Positions 1 to 12,597 of a stretch of DNA of 64,000 nt are shown here, piece after piece. This stretch comes from Terana coerulea (taxonomy: Eukaryota; Basidiomycota; Agaricomycetes; Polyporales; Phanerochaetaceae). A program made the position numbers and the translations under genes. Numbering within the stretch: the first letter of the stretch is position 1; each line of letters begins with the position of its first letter. Below the pieces are notes generated by a model, which saw nothing but the letters and a program-made list of their open reading frames with translations, had not been told where the DNA came from and did not search any database. The stretch spans positions 248,001 through 312,000 of the forward strand of contig JAKOGH010000035.1 of NCBI GenBank assembly GCA_024811115.1, read 5' to 3'.

Positions 1-486
1 GACTGGCACGGAGCTTTGCCGCCAATCAGCTCAATGTACAATGCCCTGCAGGCGTGCGCCGTCGCCTCGCCCGTCCGCCAAGCAGATACACGCGCACACG
101 ACCAGCTCCCAGATGGATACGCTAGCGCCCCGCGGGACCCTAGGCCCGCCGACCCTGCGCAGGGACCACGCTCGGGCGAGCCAGCGCTGGGCAGACCGAA
201 CCTCTCGGCGACTTCGCTGCTCAACCCGTTCTTCGGCTATCCCGTCATCTACGATCCCGCGTCCGCCCCCTCTTTCCGCCACGGCCGGCGCCGGAAGCGC
301 GACCTCGTCGCCACGCTGTTTCGGCTGGGGTGGGCGCGTTGGGCAGGACCTGTCAAGGCCGTCTGCATCCTACTCCTGATTGTGATCCTGCTTCGGAAGA
401 CGAGGTGGAGAGTCAAATTGCGCTCGAGATGGTATCAACGGCCGTCCCGCAACTCCGCGCTTATATCTCATTTCTACGCGTCCTAA
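1..486 (+). CDS. 3' end of an unrecognised protein with a C-terminal membrane segment (5' end outside window)
   Basis: The frame is open from the first base to a TAA ending at 486, so this looks like the last exon or exons of a gene starting upstream. The residues run through a Pro/Arg/Ala-rich low-complexity stretch, then LNPFFGYPVIYDP, then a basic cluster (RHGRRRKRD), and finally a hydrophobic helix around VKAVCILLLIVILL followed by more basic residues. A basic cluster, one helix and a short basic tail suggest a tail-anchored or C-terminally anchored membrane protein. I do not recognise the family. An intron near 350, after the Trp-Ala-Gly codons, could change the last 45 residues, so the tail is uncertain. 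The next gene is on the other strand and ends 238 bp away. Confidence 0.45.
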   Translation, partial: DWHGALPPISSMYNALQACAVASPVRQADTRAHDQLPDGYASAPRDPRPADPAQGPRSGEPALGRPNLSATSLLNPFFGYPVIYDPASAPSFRHGRRRKRDLVATLFRLGWARWAGPVKAVCILLLIVILLRKTRWRVKLRSRWYQRPSRNSALISHFYAS

Positions 487-724
487 CGTTATGCCTTCAT
501 ATGTTGCTTGATTCTTTACTCACGAGTCACGACGGCACTGTATCGGTGCTCACACAGGGCGGATGATCGTTCCTTTGCATCTATAGATACAATAATAATA
601 TTACGCGCCGCCAATTGAATGCACTTGGTGGAACCCGTTTGCGGTTCAATGCGGCCCTACATATGGTATGCATACAGTTAAGTCCAGGTACGGAAGCTTC
701 TTAGCGAGGGTATCGAAGTCGATT

Positions 725-2077
725 TCATAGGAAGTACTCCGGCAGCTACGGCAGGAGCGTAAGCAGGTGCATGGTATACGTGTACGGCAGCACCAGGGAC
801 GCACCTTGCCTCCGGCACTCTGCTGGGCTTGGTGTGCCGGCCCATCACGCTCGTTCTCCGGCGCCGCCTGAAAGACGTTAAAGAACCGTTCGCCGTCCGG
901 GCGAACCTCGAGGATGCTCGCGGAGTTGCCGCAACGGTAGCAGTAGTTCGGGGCCGACCAAACTGTCGATAGGTGGTTGTCGAACAAAGTCGAGTAGCCC
1001 TCCATGCAGAGCTGATGCGCGCGGAGGATGTGTGACATATTGTTGGTTTCCAGGAACTTGTACACCACCCCGGAACCGAATGTGTACCCCGCGCCCCTGC
1101 AAAACGCGATGAGTGAATGGTTACTAGGCGTACGCGTGGCCGTTAGGGGGAGCAAAGTTGCCTACCTTGGTGATATTGCGAAATCCTCCTTTTCTTGATC
1201 TGGGTCTGACCACACCAGGTCTGCCATCGGTCCTTCGTGTGGTATTTCTGGAGCATGGTAAGTCCGGCCGTCCTGCCATGACGACGTACTGAAGCGAAAG
1301 CGAAACTTACCCCGAAACCTATCCACGACCTTGATTTGATCTATCGAGTGTATGGACGGTGACAAGCCTAGCATGACGTGTGGTGAGCATGGCATTCACG
1401 GCATAGGCACCAGAAACGTACCCACCACCATGGACGCAAAAGATTTTATCGTCAATCACGACGGATAGCGTAAGGAAGTCAAACATGTCCGTGAAGTACG
1501 TCCACACGTGCGAGGAACCGTACTTCCGGACGCATTCCGTGTAAAATCCATACGTCTGAGGGGACAATGAGTACCGCCTCCGCGTAGCCAGGACTGCGCC
1601 TCACGGACCTGGGTCACTGCTCTTGATTCGTGGTTCCCCCGGATGAGCTGTACGCGGTCCGGGTAGCGCAGCTTGAGACACGTCAGCAGAGATATTGTTT
1701 CCACGCTAAAGAGCCCCCGGTCGACATAATCCCCTTATGCACGAGTAATCAGCTTCTGCGCCTGGACGGAGTCATGGAAGCGTGCGCACCCAAGAAAAGA
1801 TAGTTCGTATTCGGGGCGTATCCACCTATCCGGAAGATTTCGATGAGGTCGTAGAACTGTCTTGAATGATCCCTCAGAAACTCTAACCCGTCCCTGAGGG
1901 CGGTACTCACCCGTGGATGTCTCCGACCACGGTCACCGGAGCGGCGACGTGCACCACGTTGGACTCTCGCATGAGAACCTCCTTTGTTTTCTCGCAGATT
2001 TCGCGCAGCAAAGCTTCATGAAGCAGTTGTTTCCTGAGTAATTGTTGTATGCAGGCGTCGAGATCAAAGGGAGCCAT
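725..2077 (-). CDS. PPG1: PPG1-type serine/threonine protein phosphatase catalytic subunit
   Basis: This is a PP2A-like metallophosphatase that removes phosphate from Ser/Thr residues. Spliced reading gives the metal-binding motifs in order: GDIHG, GDYVDRG and GNHESR, then [31 protein letters not shown] and [12 protein letters not shown]. The pattern YGFYTEC..KYG, the [11 protein letters not shown] stretch and NVFQAAPEN fit yeast PPG1 better than PPH3 or SIT4. PPG1 is known from glycogen accumulation and, with Far11/STRIPAK-like proteins, from mitophagy control. The start is the ATG at 2077 (MAPFDLDAC). At least seven short introns are needed; the last, 746-804, joins SAGGK to LPEYFL and a TGA. 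The C-terminal Leu of the methylatable YFL tail is kept. No break is seen. Confidence 0.93.
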
Positions 2078-4023
2078 GGCGTCGAATGTGAAGAGATAAA
2101 GTATGAGTTGCGGATGTGCTAAATGTGGAACGCAGCAGGCTTGTTTGCCGTTGTTGATCCATCAAGCGCCATCACGCCAGCATCCCCGCAGCGACGGAGT
2201 CTTGCCTGCCTTTCTCCAAGCTTCTTGAAAGTTGAAGTTCTCCCCTTCACAGTCCAAAACATATAACCCCTCGCTGCGCCGTCTCCTGACTCGTCTTGTG
2301 TGAAGGCCCCTTACCTCCGACCGGATGTGGCCTGTTTCTCTCTTCACCATGCCCGGAGAAGTCTGATGCCCCTTTGGGAAGCAGACAGCATGGACGGATT
2401 AAAGGCTACTCGTCAGGTCAGCTATGGCACTAAAGCTAAAGCGGTGAGCTTTTCACGTACATGCCGTTCCGTTGAACCATGATTGTACCTTCCTCCGCTC
2501 CGAGCCAATCGCTCTGCCAGAAAACTGTGCCCTATTCCAAGACGTTCCGCGACAGTCAACATTGTCTATCTTGATAGCCATGGCTCTAAGGGCCGTGACC
2601 ATGCGCGTAGGCATTTTTTTTGTGCGGGCACTGCTTGGCAGTGCTCCTAACTTCGCCTCTTATGGGCAGGTACATACGTGTATGACACGTTTCTCCGACC
2701 CGAGTGACTTTCCAACATAATCAACTTTGACCACTGTTGATCTTCCGCCAGCCGGTGGTATTCAGCGAAGGCCGCCGACTTAAAGTTCATCATTCATCTA
2801 GGTGTGAGTCCTCTGTCGCATCCGAGCTAATGTTGCTCACTTAAACCCTGGAAAGCAACTTCCCCGCAAAAGCAGCTGAAGCAACAAACGATATCACGCT
2901 GTTACAGTCACTGTTGGACTCGTCGCAGGACTCAGGGTATGACATTGCGCGGGATTGCGTCTTGCCTTGGTTTCTCTCTCCCACGAGCATCCCGGACTTG
3001 GTTCTACTTACTTTCTAACTTTGCGATAGGCCTCGGCACGCACAAACGGCTAAGCCTGCTTTGCGTAACTTATCCGGTCTCGTATGACGTCGTCTAACAG
3101 GCTGTTGGGATGTGGTCAACTGAGTTTCAGATCACAGGCGCGAATTTCGGCATCTTGTGCTGCAGGGTCGCATTCGTATCCAGATTTCCATTGCGCTAGC
3201 CCTGACGCCGTGCACCCTGATCAGCGCAGTTCGACGACAGATTAAAGACCGAACGGTGTATTCTCCGGCGCGAAATACGCTTGTCAAAAAATGGGCAAGA
3301 GCGTCATGGAGCCCTTGCATCGCCATGCAACGCGAGATCGGACAACATGGCTCTGGGCGTTGTCCTTGGTGTACCGCTTGCATGGCCACTCTATTCTCGA
3401 TTTGGCTATGTTAGTTGCGTTCTCGTCACGGATGCAGTGTCTCGCCATCTAGCTTGCGATCGCGGCTGTTTCCGGAGCTAGTCTCTGCTGGCCAAGGTTA
3501 GGTTAACCCAACCAAGAGCGCGGAGGTTTATTGGCCATCAGGGCCTCAGGCGAACTGGAGGATGTCACTCTCCTGCCGAGTCCTGCGACGATGGCTCACA
3601 CCGATTCTGCCGCTCCCGCTCCCGCGAAAAGGGATTTTCCCCGTTTCCCCGCTTGTGCTCGCTGCCGTCTGACGCGGGCGCGTACGAAGCGGATTGTCGT
3701 CTTCGGAGCGCCGGACACCTGTCGACCAGGGGGGTCAGATCGAGGGGCAGAACCCGGTGCGTGCATTCTTCTCACCAGGTCCTCTCTAGCCTAAATTGTT
3801 TTAATGTTGTTTGTCCCGGACGCTCAGCCCGCTTCCGTCATTCGCCCAAGTCCGCAGCGGCCGCGGCTGCACCCTCACCAATTTGTCGCGCTCTGGCGCT
3901 GCTCGCCGAGACACGCTGTGCGCAACGCCGGCTGGCAGCCTGAATGGTGCGAGAGTATAAATCTAGCCCGCCTCGCCGCGGTATGTTGCACTTCACGCTG
4001 CACTCTGCCCGCCCCCCGACGCC
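2078..4023. other. intergenic region between divergent PPG1 and the C2H2 gene
   Basis: About 1.9 kb with no ORF that resembles a protein and no convincing exon chain on either strand. The part nearest 2100 is the PPG1 promoter side. The part from about 3500 to 4020 should hold the promoter and 5' leader of the zinc-finger gene, with a TATA-like GAGTATAAAT near 3950, roughly 70 bp before its ATG. Confidence 0.5.
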
Positions 4024-4863
4024 ATGGACGGCCACCACCACCAGCAGCAAGCGTACGGCCACCACCACCGTCGCAGCTCGCGCTCCTTGGCCAGCCCCAC
4101 CGACGCCCAGTACGCCCAGTACGCCCAGTACCCGTCGCAGGGCTACACGTTAGAGCAGTTCTCGGGCCAGGGCGGCCATGACCAGTCATCCTACATGGGG
4201 TATCAGAACATGGACCCTTCGCAGATGCCGTCCACCCAATCCATGTCGAGCTCGACATATCCGGGCGCAGTCGGTGAGCGCAGCGGCCCCTCGGCGATCC
4301 TTGCGTCATGCTAACATGTCTATCCAGCGCAAGCGTCCTCGATGCATCAGTTGCCACACGCCACCGGACGCAACGCCAGTGTCCCGGTCAGTGTGTACGC
4401 AGGGCACGGCCAAGCCCAGCACTCGCATTCGACGAGCCCCACATCCGCCCACTCGAGCCATCACGGTCATCTCGGAGGGCAGTACCCGCCTGGCCAGCCC
4501 CACGGGCATCCGCCCTCGTCCGCGTACGCCTCGCGCTACCTGCCGACGCCCGCCCAGACGCTGCAGTCGCAGCACGCGCACGCGCACACGCACGACCGAC
4601 GACCGTCCTTGTCGGCCACGGGCTACGCCGCGCCGCCGTCGCCCGAGCTCGAGCGGTTCCCGTGCGAGAAGTGCGACAAGACGTTCTCGCGCGCGCACGA
4701 CCGCAAGCGGCACCACGAGACGCAGCACGCCGCGCACCCGTACGTCCACCGCTGCAAGTTCTGCCACAAGGAGTTCTCCCGCGCGGACTCGCTCAAGCGC
4801 CACATCGACAATGGGTGCGACAAGGACCCGTCCTTCGACCACGCCCATGCTGGCCCCGCGTAG
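4024..4863 (+). CDS. C2H2 zinc-finger transcription factor
   Basis: A probable sequence-specific DNA-binding regulator of about 261 residues. Two exons are joined by a 54-bp intron (4274-4327), which keeps the frame (GAV-A-QASS). The N-terminal two thirds is low complexity, rich in His, Gln, Ser and Pro, and includes an Ala-Gln-Tyr triplet repeated three times from a 9-bp DNA repeat near 4108. The C-terminus carries two fingers. Finger 1 is FPCEKCDKTFSRAHDRKRHH, with Cys196, Cys199, His212 and His217. Finger 2 is CKFCHKEFSRADSLKRHI, with Cys226, Cys229, His242 and a final Cys247, so it is C2HC. The tail NGCDKDP after finger 2 is common in fungal proteins of this type. The start is the first ATG after the TATA-like box. 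The exact orthologue is not recognised. Confidence 0.85.
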
Positions 4864-7800
4864 CCGCCTCGCCCATCGTGCCCCTGCAGCGGTCGTTGAG
4901 CGAAACGCGGGCACCTCGGCCTTTTTCTTGATGTCTCGGTGCGCATCGTATGCTTTGAAAGCTTCCCATCTCCGCTTTGATAGGACAGGCACCCATAGTG
5001 CCTGTCGTGTGTATTCTGTATACTACTCACTCCGCCGGTAGAAGTGCGCATTGTATGTAGAGCTCGCGGTTCGCCGCACGAGCGCCCAGCGTAATGTACA
5101 TGTAGAATTGTAATTAATCGCCATGGAATGGAAACCATTCCTCCTGCTCTGATATATCGCCGCAGCCAGTGAGTGTATTCGGACCTTCAAAATCCTGGTA
5201 AAGGTTTGGGTAGCATGAGACTCCCATGTGCAAGGTCTGGCCGGTGGATGTGGGAAGAAGGCAATTACGACACCCAGAACTGCGTTCAAAATGACTACGA
5301 ACACTTCTGCGAGTCTCAGGCGTGGCCTGCAAACGCAGACGTTCGGAGTTTGGGATGACCTCCGACCATTGTTTGCATAACAATATACAAACCATACGCT
5401 GACCGGTGCCGTCGCTTTAATGTTAATGGGGGCAAAGCCCCGCTCTACTCTGTCCATATAGATTTGGTTAAACTGAATCCATTACGCCTGAGTCCCGGGT
5501 CCATATTTTCCCTGGCAGTGTGGCTACGCTGACCTGCTAAGGTAGACGAGCGACCTGCAAGGGTTTGGTTGAGCAATGAGCCCCGGGCTTGCGTGGTACT
5601 GTACTCGCACGCCCAGGACAGCCGGTCAAGTATCAGATGCTGTCCGGCTAGGCGGGCCAGACTGCTCAACAGAGGGAATTCTAGAATTATATTGGATCCT
5701 TCGGCCTGCGGCGCGTTGTCAAGCAGACAGGTGTCCTACCGAGCAAGATACAGTGACTGGAGTAAGTTTTCGCCGTCTTGCATGTCATAGATGACCTAAC
5801 GACTCCAATTGGACGCTGTCACGAAGCCTTGGCCGGGTGTTTGGCCGGCATGCCAGTTGACGGCGGCGGTCAGGCCTGTCCTGGGCACCTGGGCACCTTG
5901 GTAGAATTCGTCATGGGGTTTTGGCCCGGGCCGGTTTGGTTACGCACGTACAACATTCACCGAGCTGCAGCCTGCAGGCAACCAGCCGTCGAGAGGCGAT
6001 CGTTGCCGCCATCAGCTCGTTCGAACCCACCGTCCGTAGAGAATTCGACAGCCAGACAACACACAAAAGTTAGTGCTTGAAACGACGAAGTCAATGCGCA
6101 TAAATCAAATGAGATCACGCATACCGGCAGCAGCAGCAGCGGATGCCGTACAAATGGGCCTTGCTTCCATCTTCGAGGGACCTTCCCGCGAACGGAGGAG
6201 CCTGTGGGGGCGGCGTTGGGATCGTCGCAGGCCTTCTGCGCGTGATGTGGGATCATGGGGCGCGCAGTATGTAATCGACAGCCCGATGGCCATCGTCGAT
6301 TCCGATAGGCGTGGCCAGATGAAGAGACCGGGAAGGCAAATGAAGGGCGACAAGCGCAACCGGCGGCGACTCGGGGAGCCTGTGCCAGTGGTGGCGGACG
6401 GCGTCTACGAACGATTGCCTGCTAGGATCCGCCACTGCGTCACTGCACACCGCCAAACAATTCGCCGAAAATGGCAAAAAATATATATAATCAGAAGCAA
6501 TGGACAAAGTAACTCCGCCCGTCTGGCCCTGGGCGAAATCGGCACCTGTCCGACCGAGAAAGTGCAAGCGTTGTCAGAATGCACATGACTTATCAACTTC
6601 TCACTTACGTCGGGTGGTTTGAGTGCCGAATGGATTGATGTTTGCGTATGTGCACAGGCCCATCCTTACTTCGGATTGTGAGATGCGTTCGCCACTGATG
6701 CATGCTGGGTTACATCGAGGAAAACATCCCGTGACATCCACAGCGCGATTCAGTGCCCGATGTGCGAAGCATCAATATGCATCAATTCTTAGCGTGGAGG
6801 AGGACGCCGACAGAAAGACGCACGACGGATGGGGGAACATACCAGCTTTCTTTATGTGTGGGCGACCGAACCGTTTACCTTGTGCACAGTGGGACACTAA
6901 CAGCCTCGAAAGGACAGGCCTCGATGAGCGGCCGCGCTGTAGAAACAGCGGGCACAGGCATCGCACGGACCATATGGTATGTCCTCCAGCTCTGACTAGC
7001 TCAGAGGGATCGCGGAGCCAGAAAAAGGGTGCTAATTTATGTTGGCACGATGCTCGCGGAGGTTTGACCGGCGGCGACAGCCCCAGCTTCTCTGGAATTG
7101 CGACGGAGACGGGCAAGCATCCAGCATATCGGAGGCACGGAGGTGAGGTGTTCGGACTCGGAGGAGAGCGAACAACATGCTCGTGCGCCCTGAGCGGCGT
7201 TGTAGGCCAATCGTTTGGGCGCATCGGGAGCGATCCGACCTCCAGCAGGCTTCTACGGAACGCCACAACATTGGATGTCATCTTCTGTGCCTAAGAGTTA
7301 TCTATGAGTCAATGTACGTCGTGTGGATGCACCTACAAATTGAAAGCTTCATTCAGCCCGCTCCTGGAAGATAGTTTGACCATATAGGCCCAACTCGGCC
7401 CTGGCTGCAGACACACTAGGTTTGCGCTGCTCCTCGATGCCGAACGCTCGTCAGTTGCCCGCCGGATCTCAGCGTGTATAGAAACAACGTTACCTTTGCC
7501 CCTTGCGTAGAACCAACCGCGGCACGTTCTCCGAAAAGCCCGACGACCATGGACGCACGGGCAAGGTTATGGTGTCCTGAGCTTGACAGCGGCTTGTTAG
7601 ATCATGCCTCCATTGCGATGGTCAGGAAGTGAGAAGGAACACGCAACTGCCCCTATGCAGGATCAGATCGATTACCATGAGGACAAAGAGCGGCTTTTGG
7701 CAACAATGGAGAACGTAAATGAGTAGCATTGAATTTTGAATACTGGTATGTTCTCTTCGCACCGATGATTTATGTCTTCGGAGCGGGCCTGTCATCAGGC

Positions 7801-7982
7801 AGGGGACGGAGGAGTCCGAAGATATGACACAGGCATCTTTTAAGAGATTCACAAATTAGCAAATGGGTATAAAAATAGCAGGGAATACTTCAACATACAC
7901 TTCGTCCAAGTCGTACAACGAGATATAATGAGATCCAGGAGAACGTGCGACACGAACGGACCGAGCAAGAGACGAACGAAGC
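4864..7982. other. 3.1-kb region without recognisable genes
   Basis: Short ORFs occur in all frames, but none shows a domain, codon bias or splice-linked partner. The end near 7850-7982 should contain the 3' UTR and polyadenylation region of CWC24, which reads from the right on the minus strand. The left end holds the C2H2 3' UTR. I see no terminal repeats or tRNA. Confidence 0.45.
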
Positions 7983-9083
7983 CTACTCGTCTTCTTCCTC
8001 GTCATCGCTGTCCTTTGCCAGCCCTTCAATCTCTACGCCGCCGGCAGGCTCATCTCCGCCCTCCTGCTCGGCCGCGTCCGCCTCTTCCCGCTTCTTCCTC
8101 ATCTTCTCAATCACCTTGTCCGCCCGGTTGAATATCCCGCCCGTCGGTGCGCCGCATGCCGCACACTTCGGTGTCTTGCCAAAGCGCTTGATGGCACATG
8201 CAGAGTCAAAGTAATGTCCGCACCGCGTCACGATGGGGTCCGTGTACGGCTTGCGGCAGATGAGGCACGCAAACGGGATGTCTTCGTCCGAGTCCGTGTC
8301 AGACGCGTCGTCGTCCACCTGCTTCTGTGGGTTCTCTGCCAGCTTGTCGAGCTGCCATCCGGCGAGGTCTGGCCCGAGCGCGCGTGAGCGATTTCTGCGG
8401 CTTAAGAAGTGGGAACTGAGATACGTACATGTGCCACGGTCGTGCAAGAATTTACAGGTGTCACCGAACCCACAGTATCCCGTTTCTGCGAAATTCATTG
8501 GTTAATGCCGTTATGTTGGATTAAGAGACATGAACGCACCTTTATAGTCTTTACATACGTCCGGCTGGTAGTCCACGATGGTCACCGTTCGTATCGTGCT
8601 CCCGCTTGCCCTCTGCGGCCCAACCCGCATGGCCTTCGGCACTTCCTTGTTCTTCTGCAGATGCTTCTGGTATGCTTTCTGCCCGCGGTACATGCCATCG
8701 TCCGGACCCTCCTCATCGTCGCTCTCGCCCCTTTTCTGTTTCTTCCGTAGCATCTCCTCCGCCTCGTCCCCTCCAGGATCTCCGAGCGCCGCGTTGATGT
8801 GCGAGCCCGCGGCCGTCCACTTCACCTCCGGTCCATCACGCTCGGCCTCTTCGGTGTCGTCGAGCCCACCGTCCTGTCGCTGCGACGCTGTGCGCTTCGT
8901 GCCCGCGCTGAGCAGGTTCCCCGCCTGCTTGCGCGACGGCAGCACGACTTCGGACTTGGACGTGGACGGGGCGTCCACAGTCAGCTTGTTCGCAGGAGGC
9001 GAGGCGGACCGCTTTCGGCTCGTTGTTGGCCTGCCCTTGCTCTTTTTCTTGAAGAACGGTACTTGCACGTCTGTGCTCACCAT
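7983..9083 (-). CDS. CWC24: CWC24/RNF113-like pre-mRNA splicing factor (CCCH zinc finger plus RING)
   Basis: A spliceosome factor that in yeast joins the activated complex around Prp2 action and contacts the 5' splice site; RNF113A is the human form. The product is about 328 residues from the ATG at 9083 (MVSTDVQVPFFKKK). Two introns are clear: 8486-8539 and 8369-8428. The N-terminus is basic and Ser-rich. It is followed by KAYQKHL, the VTIVDYQPDVCKDYK stretch, then a CCCH finger (Cys, GYCGFGDTCKFLHDRG). After AGWQLDKL comes an acidic linker and a C3HC4 RING: CLICRKPYTDPIVTRCGHYF, then CAIKRFGKTPKCAACGAP. The tail is Glu/Asp-rich. The second intron lies between HDRGT and the AGWQL block, and removing it restores the family-typical spacing. 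No damage is seen. Confidence 0.94.
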
Positions 9084-11154
9084 TTCTGTCGTAGTATGCG
9101 CAGGTACAGTCTATGCTTGAGCTTGAGTATGGATCGTCGGAGGTCGAGGTCAAGAAGGGAAATACCGAGGCGGTTTCTGGTGATGCCGGCTGAGTCCTTG
9201 ATCGGAGTAAATGGGCGCTTATTGATTCGGTCAGCGCGGGTTCAAATCAGTGCTGTGCTCAATATGGAAGGTTCAAAAGTTGGGCAAAACGGCCGAGCGC
9301 CACTGCCAGCGTTCGTCCATCGTTAGTCGAGAGACTCCTTGTACTTTAGGTCGAAGCTATGCTGAGTAATTACATGTAAGACCAAGCAAGTGGGTCCAAA
9401 GCTTTTGTATGAGCAAGCAATGGAGGACACGTATTCAACACGTACAGAGTACGTGTGGTGACACGATGGCTATAAATGTTGTCTCCGATCGTACCTTCAT
9501 CCTGCGCTTCAGACGAGCCTACAAGCACTGCGCATGACCGCATCTATGAGCAGTGCGTCCAATTGCAAACGACGCCCATCTTAGACATCCATTTACCATG
9601 AAAGCCCTGCGCTACATGTTCCGGACGAGTTTTCTGCGGGCTCCTAGATAACTGGCGTTTCGGGTTTGGTGCATGCGACCGGAGTTGGTAATTACACCGA
9701 CCGCAGCGCGATAGAAGTCGCCGACGGAGGGCTATAGCTCCCGTACGTAAGTCACTTTCCTATTCACGAGTACTCACCCTTGACCTTCCGTTTTGAAAGC
9801 CCGACTTATCGCTCCGCACCGACGTTGGCCCTGAGGCTCGAGGCCTGACAGTGAGCGCGCTCTGAACCAGCGCAAAATGTTAGCATCGCCGCCCATGTGT
9901 TCCTCCTGGACTACTGGGGACCCGAAATGCCCCAGAATGCGTCCGTCGACCGTTGAGACCACTTTACGGTTCACCTGCTCTGAAACGACTCTGCGTCCTC
10001 TGTGGAATAGCGGACGAGACACCAGAGACCTCCAAGTGCATACGTGCACAGACTCGAGCTCTCTAAAATTGCTGCGAGGCAAGTCAGGTTCTTCGCCGAC
10101 CAGCCTCGAGCGATCCGGGGTGTGTACTCCGCTGGCTCAATGGGAAGGCCACGAGCCAGACAGACCGTGTGAGAGCCGTTCGGGCTACGCTGGGCGGTGT
10201 CAATTATGTCAATGGCCATGGCCTACCACAAGGACAAACTCGCATTTCCTGATCACCGCATTTCTCAGTCCTAAGCAGCTGCAGGGCGGCATCAGTGGCA
10301 TGTATTCAGATCGCCGGCGCAGGCGGCCTCTATAGCTTGCCAAGGTGAGTCAAACTCGATTGGTATTGCAGACGAGGAGCTGACAACGCACTTCGTAGAC
10401 TTCCTCCCACTGCCCCGCATGCTGGGCCTTCCTATCGATGGACGGCGGTCATCGACGGTCCCTTGCGCTGCCGCACATAGGTCTTGGGCTGCCCTATAAC
10501 CTCTCGTAATATCGTTCAGGCGGCGACGGCAAGAGCTCCCTACTGTGCTCATTGACCTCGCCGATGGCGAAGTTCCGTCTGTGCCTGCAAGATTTTCGGT
10601 TTTATTTCCCGATGGTCGATCAAAACAAATGTTCTGCGGTGACAATGTTGAGCAAAGCTTTCCCCACCGAACCAGCTTAGCCGCCACCGATGACACTTTC
10701 ATTGAATGAATATCTGTTACTTTCGTGGGTGGTAGTGTACTGCATTGCTGCCTTTAAGCTGTGCATCAATGAGGAGAGCAGTCATGGGACACAGGCGGGC
10801 ACAGGCGGGAACGTTGAAACCCGCTCCCGGGCGCCAAGGGCTTGATCTGGGCTCAAATTGGATTGGGTTCCACCTGGTTCCACGCGACGGTCCGATGAAT
10901 TGCAGGCTAAGCGCGCTTCTACTTTGATTAGTCAGCGCTTGATGACTGGTCGGGATGAGGACTTCATCCCTTCGGCCCAACGTCTTCACACCACCCTGTC
11001 ACCCCCTTCCCGCTCTCCCTCGTCAACTGCTAGGCAAAAGTCGCTGCCTATAGCACTCTATATCCCCTCGAGTATGGCTCACTCTTAACTGCGACAGTTG
11101 CCTCGCTGACCTCCTCGCAACACCAGGCGTCGGAAGCACGCAATTTGCGGCTAA
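9084..11154. other. 2.1-kb intergenic region between CWC24 and the bZIP gene
   Basis: The flanking genes diverge, so both promoters lie here. A CT-rich stretch with many cytosines between about 10980 and 11090 and a TATA-like TATAGCACTCTATAT near 11050 fit a fungal promoter for the bZIP gene. No coding exon is supported in the middle. Confidence 0.45.
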
Positions 11155-12150
11155 ATGGCACCGTCCAATTTGCAAGGGCTGAACATCGTCCACCCAGCCC
11201 CTCCGCAGAATCCCTACCTATCCGACCAGGACCTGCTCTCAGTACCGCCGTTCTCGGACCTCAGCGCACAGCTCGACCTATGGACGAACGTCAACTTCCA
11301 ATCGGACGAACCCTTCGTGTCCCGCAAGGATAGTTACGCGAGGGAGCGAAGGGGGTCTATTGCTGGAAGCGAGGATGATGCGGACAAGTACAACCTCTCC
11401 GAGGAGGATCTGCACAACACCGGCAAGATTGCGGAGACGAGCTCGCACGAGAACGTAGTAACGGGCACCGTCATCCCGCCCGCGCCTGTCCCCACCCCCG
11501 CCCTGCCAGGCCTCAACCAAATCTCCCCCTTCGACATAGGAAGCATTCTTGCTGGCTTCGGTATCGACCCATTCCAAGTCCCTGCGGCGGTCCCTCTGTA
11601 CCCGCGCCTTCGTCCGCGAACACGCCGTCCTTGGCTCAATTGCTTTTCTTACCACGCTGGCGCGGGCATCCCAGGGTTCAACCTTCTTGGGACCTCCGTC
11701 TCTGCTCCTCCTTCGAGCCAGCAACCTACCCCCAGTGTCCAGTCCACTGCCAGCGCTTCCCAACCCGCCCCTAAGCGCGCTCGTACCTCGCGGGCGTCAG
11801 TGTCCGACCAGCAGCCGGCCTTGGAGGTCTCCTCGCCCATGTCTCCCGAGGGAGAAGACAAGGAATCGTCGAATCCTCTGAACGCCTCGGAGGACAAGCG
11901 TCGGCGAAACACCGCTGCCTCGGCGCGGTTCCGCTTGAAGAAGAAGGAGCGCGAGGTCGCGCTCGAAAAGAAGGCGAAGGAGTTTGAGGTCCGGGTCAGC
12001 GAGCTCGAGAAGGAGTGCGAGGCTCTCAGGCGAGAGAACGGGTGGCTGAAGGGATTGGTAGTCGGCGTCACGGGCGCAAGCGCGGTCCAGCAGCCTCAGG
12101 CGGCCGCTGGCGTGAAACGGTCTCGGGAAGAGGACGGACAGGGGATATGA
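11155..12150 (+). CDS. bZIP transcription factor, CYS-3/MetR-like
   Basis: A probable activator of sulfur or amino-acid metabolism, judged from its DNA-binding domain. It is a single exon from ATG 11155. The C-terminal basic region (about residues 247-265) contains EDKRRRNTAASARFRLKKKE and is followed by a leucine zipper that ends RENGWLKGLV. Neurospora cys-3 and Aspergillus metR share the RNTAASARFR core and the WLKGLV end, so the subfamily is fairly safe, but the target genes are not shown by the sequence. The N-terminal half is acidic and Pro-rich. Between 11592 and 11647 the open frame gives an atypical Arg/Pro/Trp-rich stretch, whereas the next frame reads VPAPSSANTPSLAQLL, which fits the surrounding composition. 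A C3 run (11592-11594) one base short and a T4 run (11644-11647) one base long would explain this. Confidence 0.88.
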   Translation: MAPSNLQGLNIVHPAPPQNPYLSDQDLLSVPPFSDLSAQLDLWTNVNFQSDEPFVSRKDSYARERRGSIAGSEDDADKYNLSEEDLHNTGKIAETSSHENVVTGTVIPPAPVPTPALPGLNQISPFDIGSILAGFGIDPFQVPAAVPLYPRLRPRTRRPWLNCFSYHAGAGIPGFNLLGTSVSAPPSSQQPTPSVQSTASASQPAPKRARTSRASVSDQQPALEVSSPMSPEGEDKESSNPLNASEDKRRRNTAASARFRLKKKEREVALEKKAKEFEVRVSELEKECEALRRENGWLKGLVVGVTGASAVQQPQAAAGVKRSREEDGQGI

Positions 12151-12597
12151 GTTGGGACCATGTGGGCTTTGGCTGCTTGATGTTTATGGTACAGTTCTTA
12201 CACTCTCATAAGGCATATGCCGCCTCCAGTTGTGACTTCATGCTTGCACATACTGTATTTGTATGGGAGGCCGTTTTGAATGCTGACCCGGTCTTTCCAC
12301 ATGTCTGATAAATGTAGGCGTACTTCTAGAGGACGGCGATAACATACAAATACTGTATCTCATTACGATGTTTCCATGTCATGACTTTTCTACATATCTA
12401 TTGTCCGCCAGGTTCAGGAACATGAAGCGCTGAGAAAATAGCCGCACAGACATCCCCATCTGACCAGGGGGCTTTGATCGCTGATGGCATCGTCGACACG
12501 TGGCGGCTCGACATTGTCCGGGCGCCTGGCGTGATGCTCCGTTTCCGTTTCTACACTCGCTTGAGCAACGGTCTGGAGCCTGGACCTACAACCTCAT
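12151..12597. other. short intergenic region between two co-oriented genes
   Basis: About 450 bp holding the bZIP 3' UTR (AT-rich, with repeated ATACAAATACTGT-like stretches) and then the promoter/leader of the LysM gene. Nothing else is seen. Confidence 0.5.

Noticed and set aside
9200..9260. tRNA-like B box (GGGTTCAAATC)
   Set aside because: The flanking bases do not pair into a T arm and no acceptor stem or anticodon arm is found.
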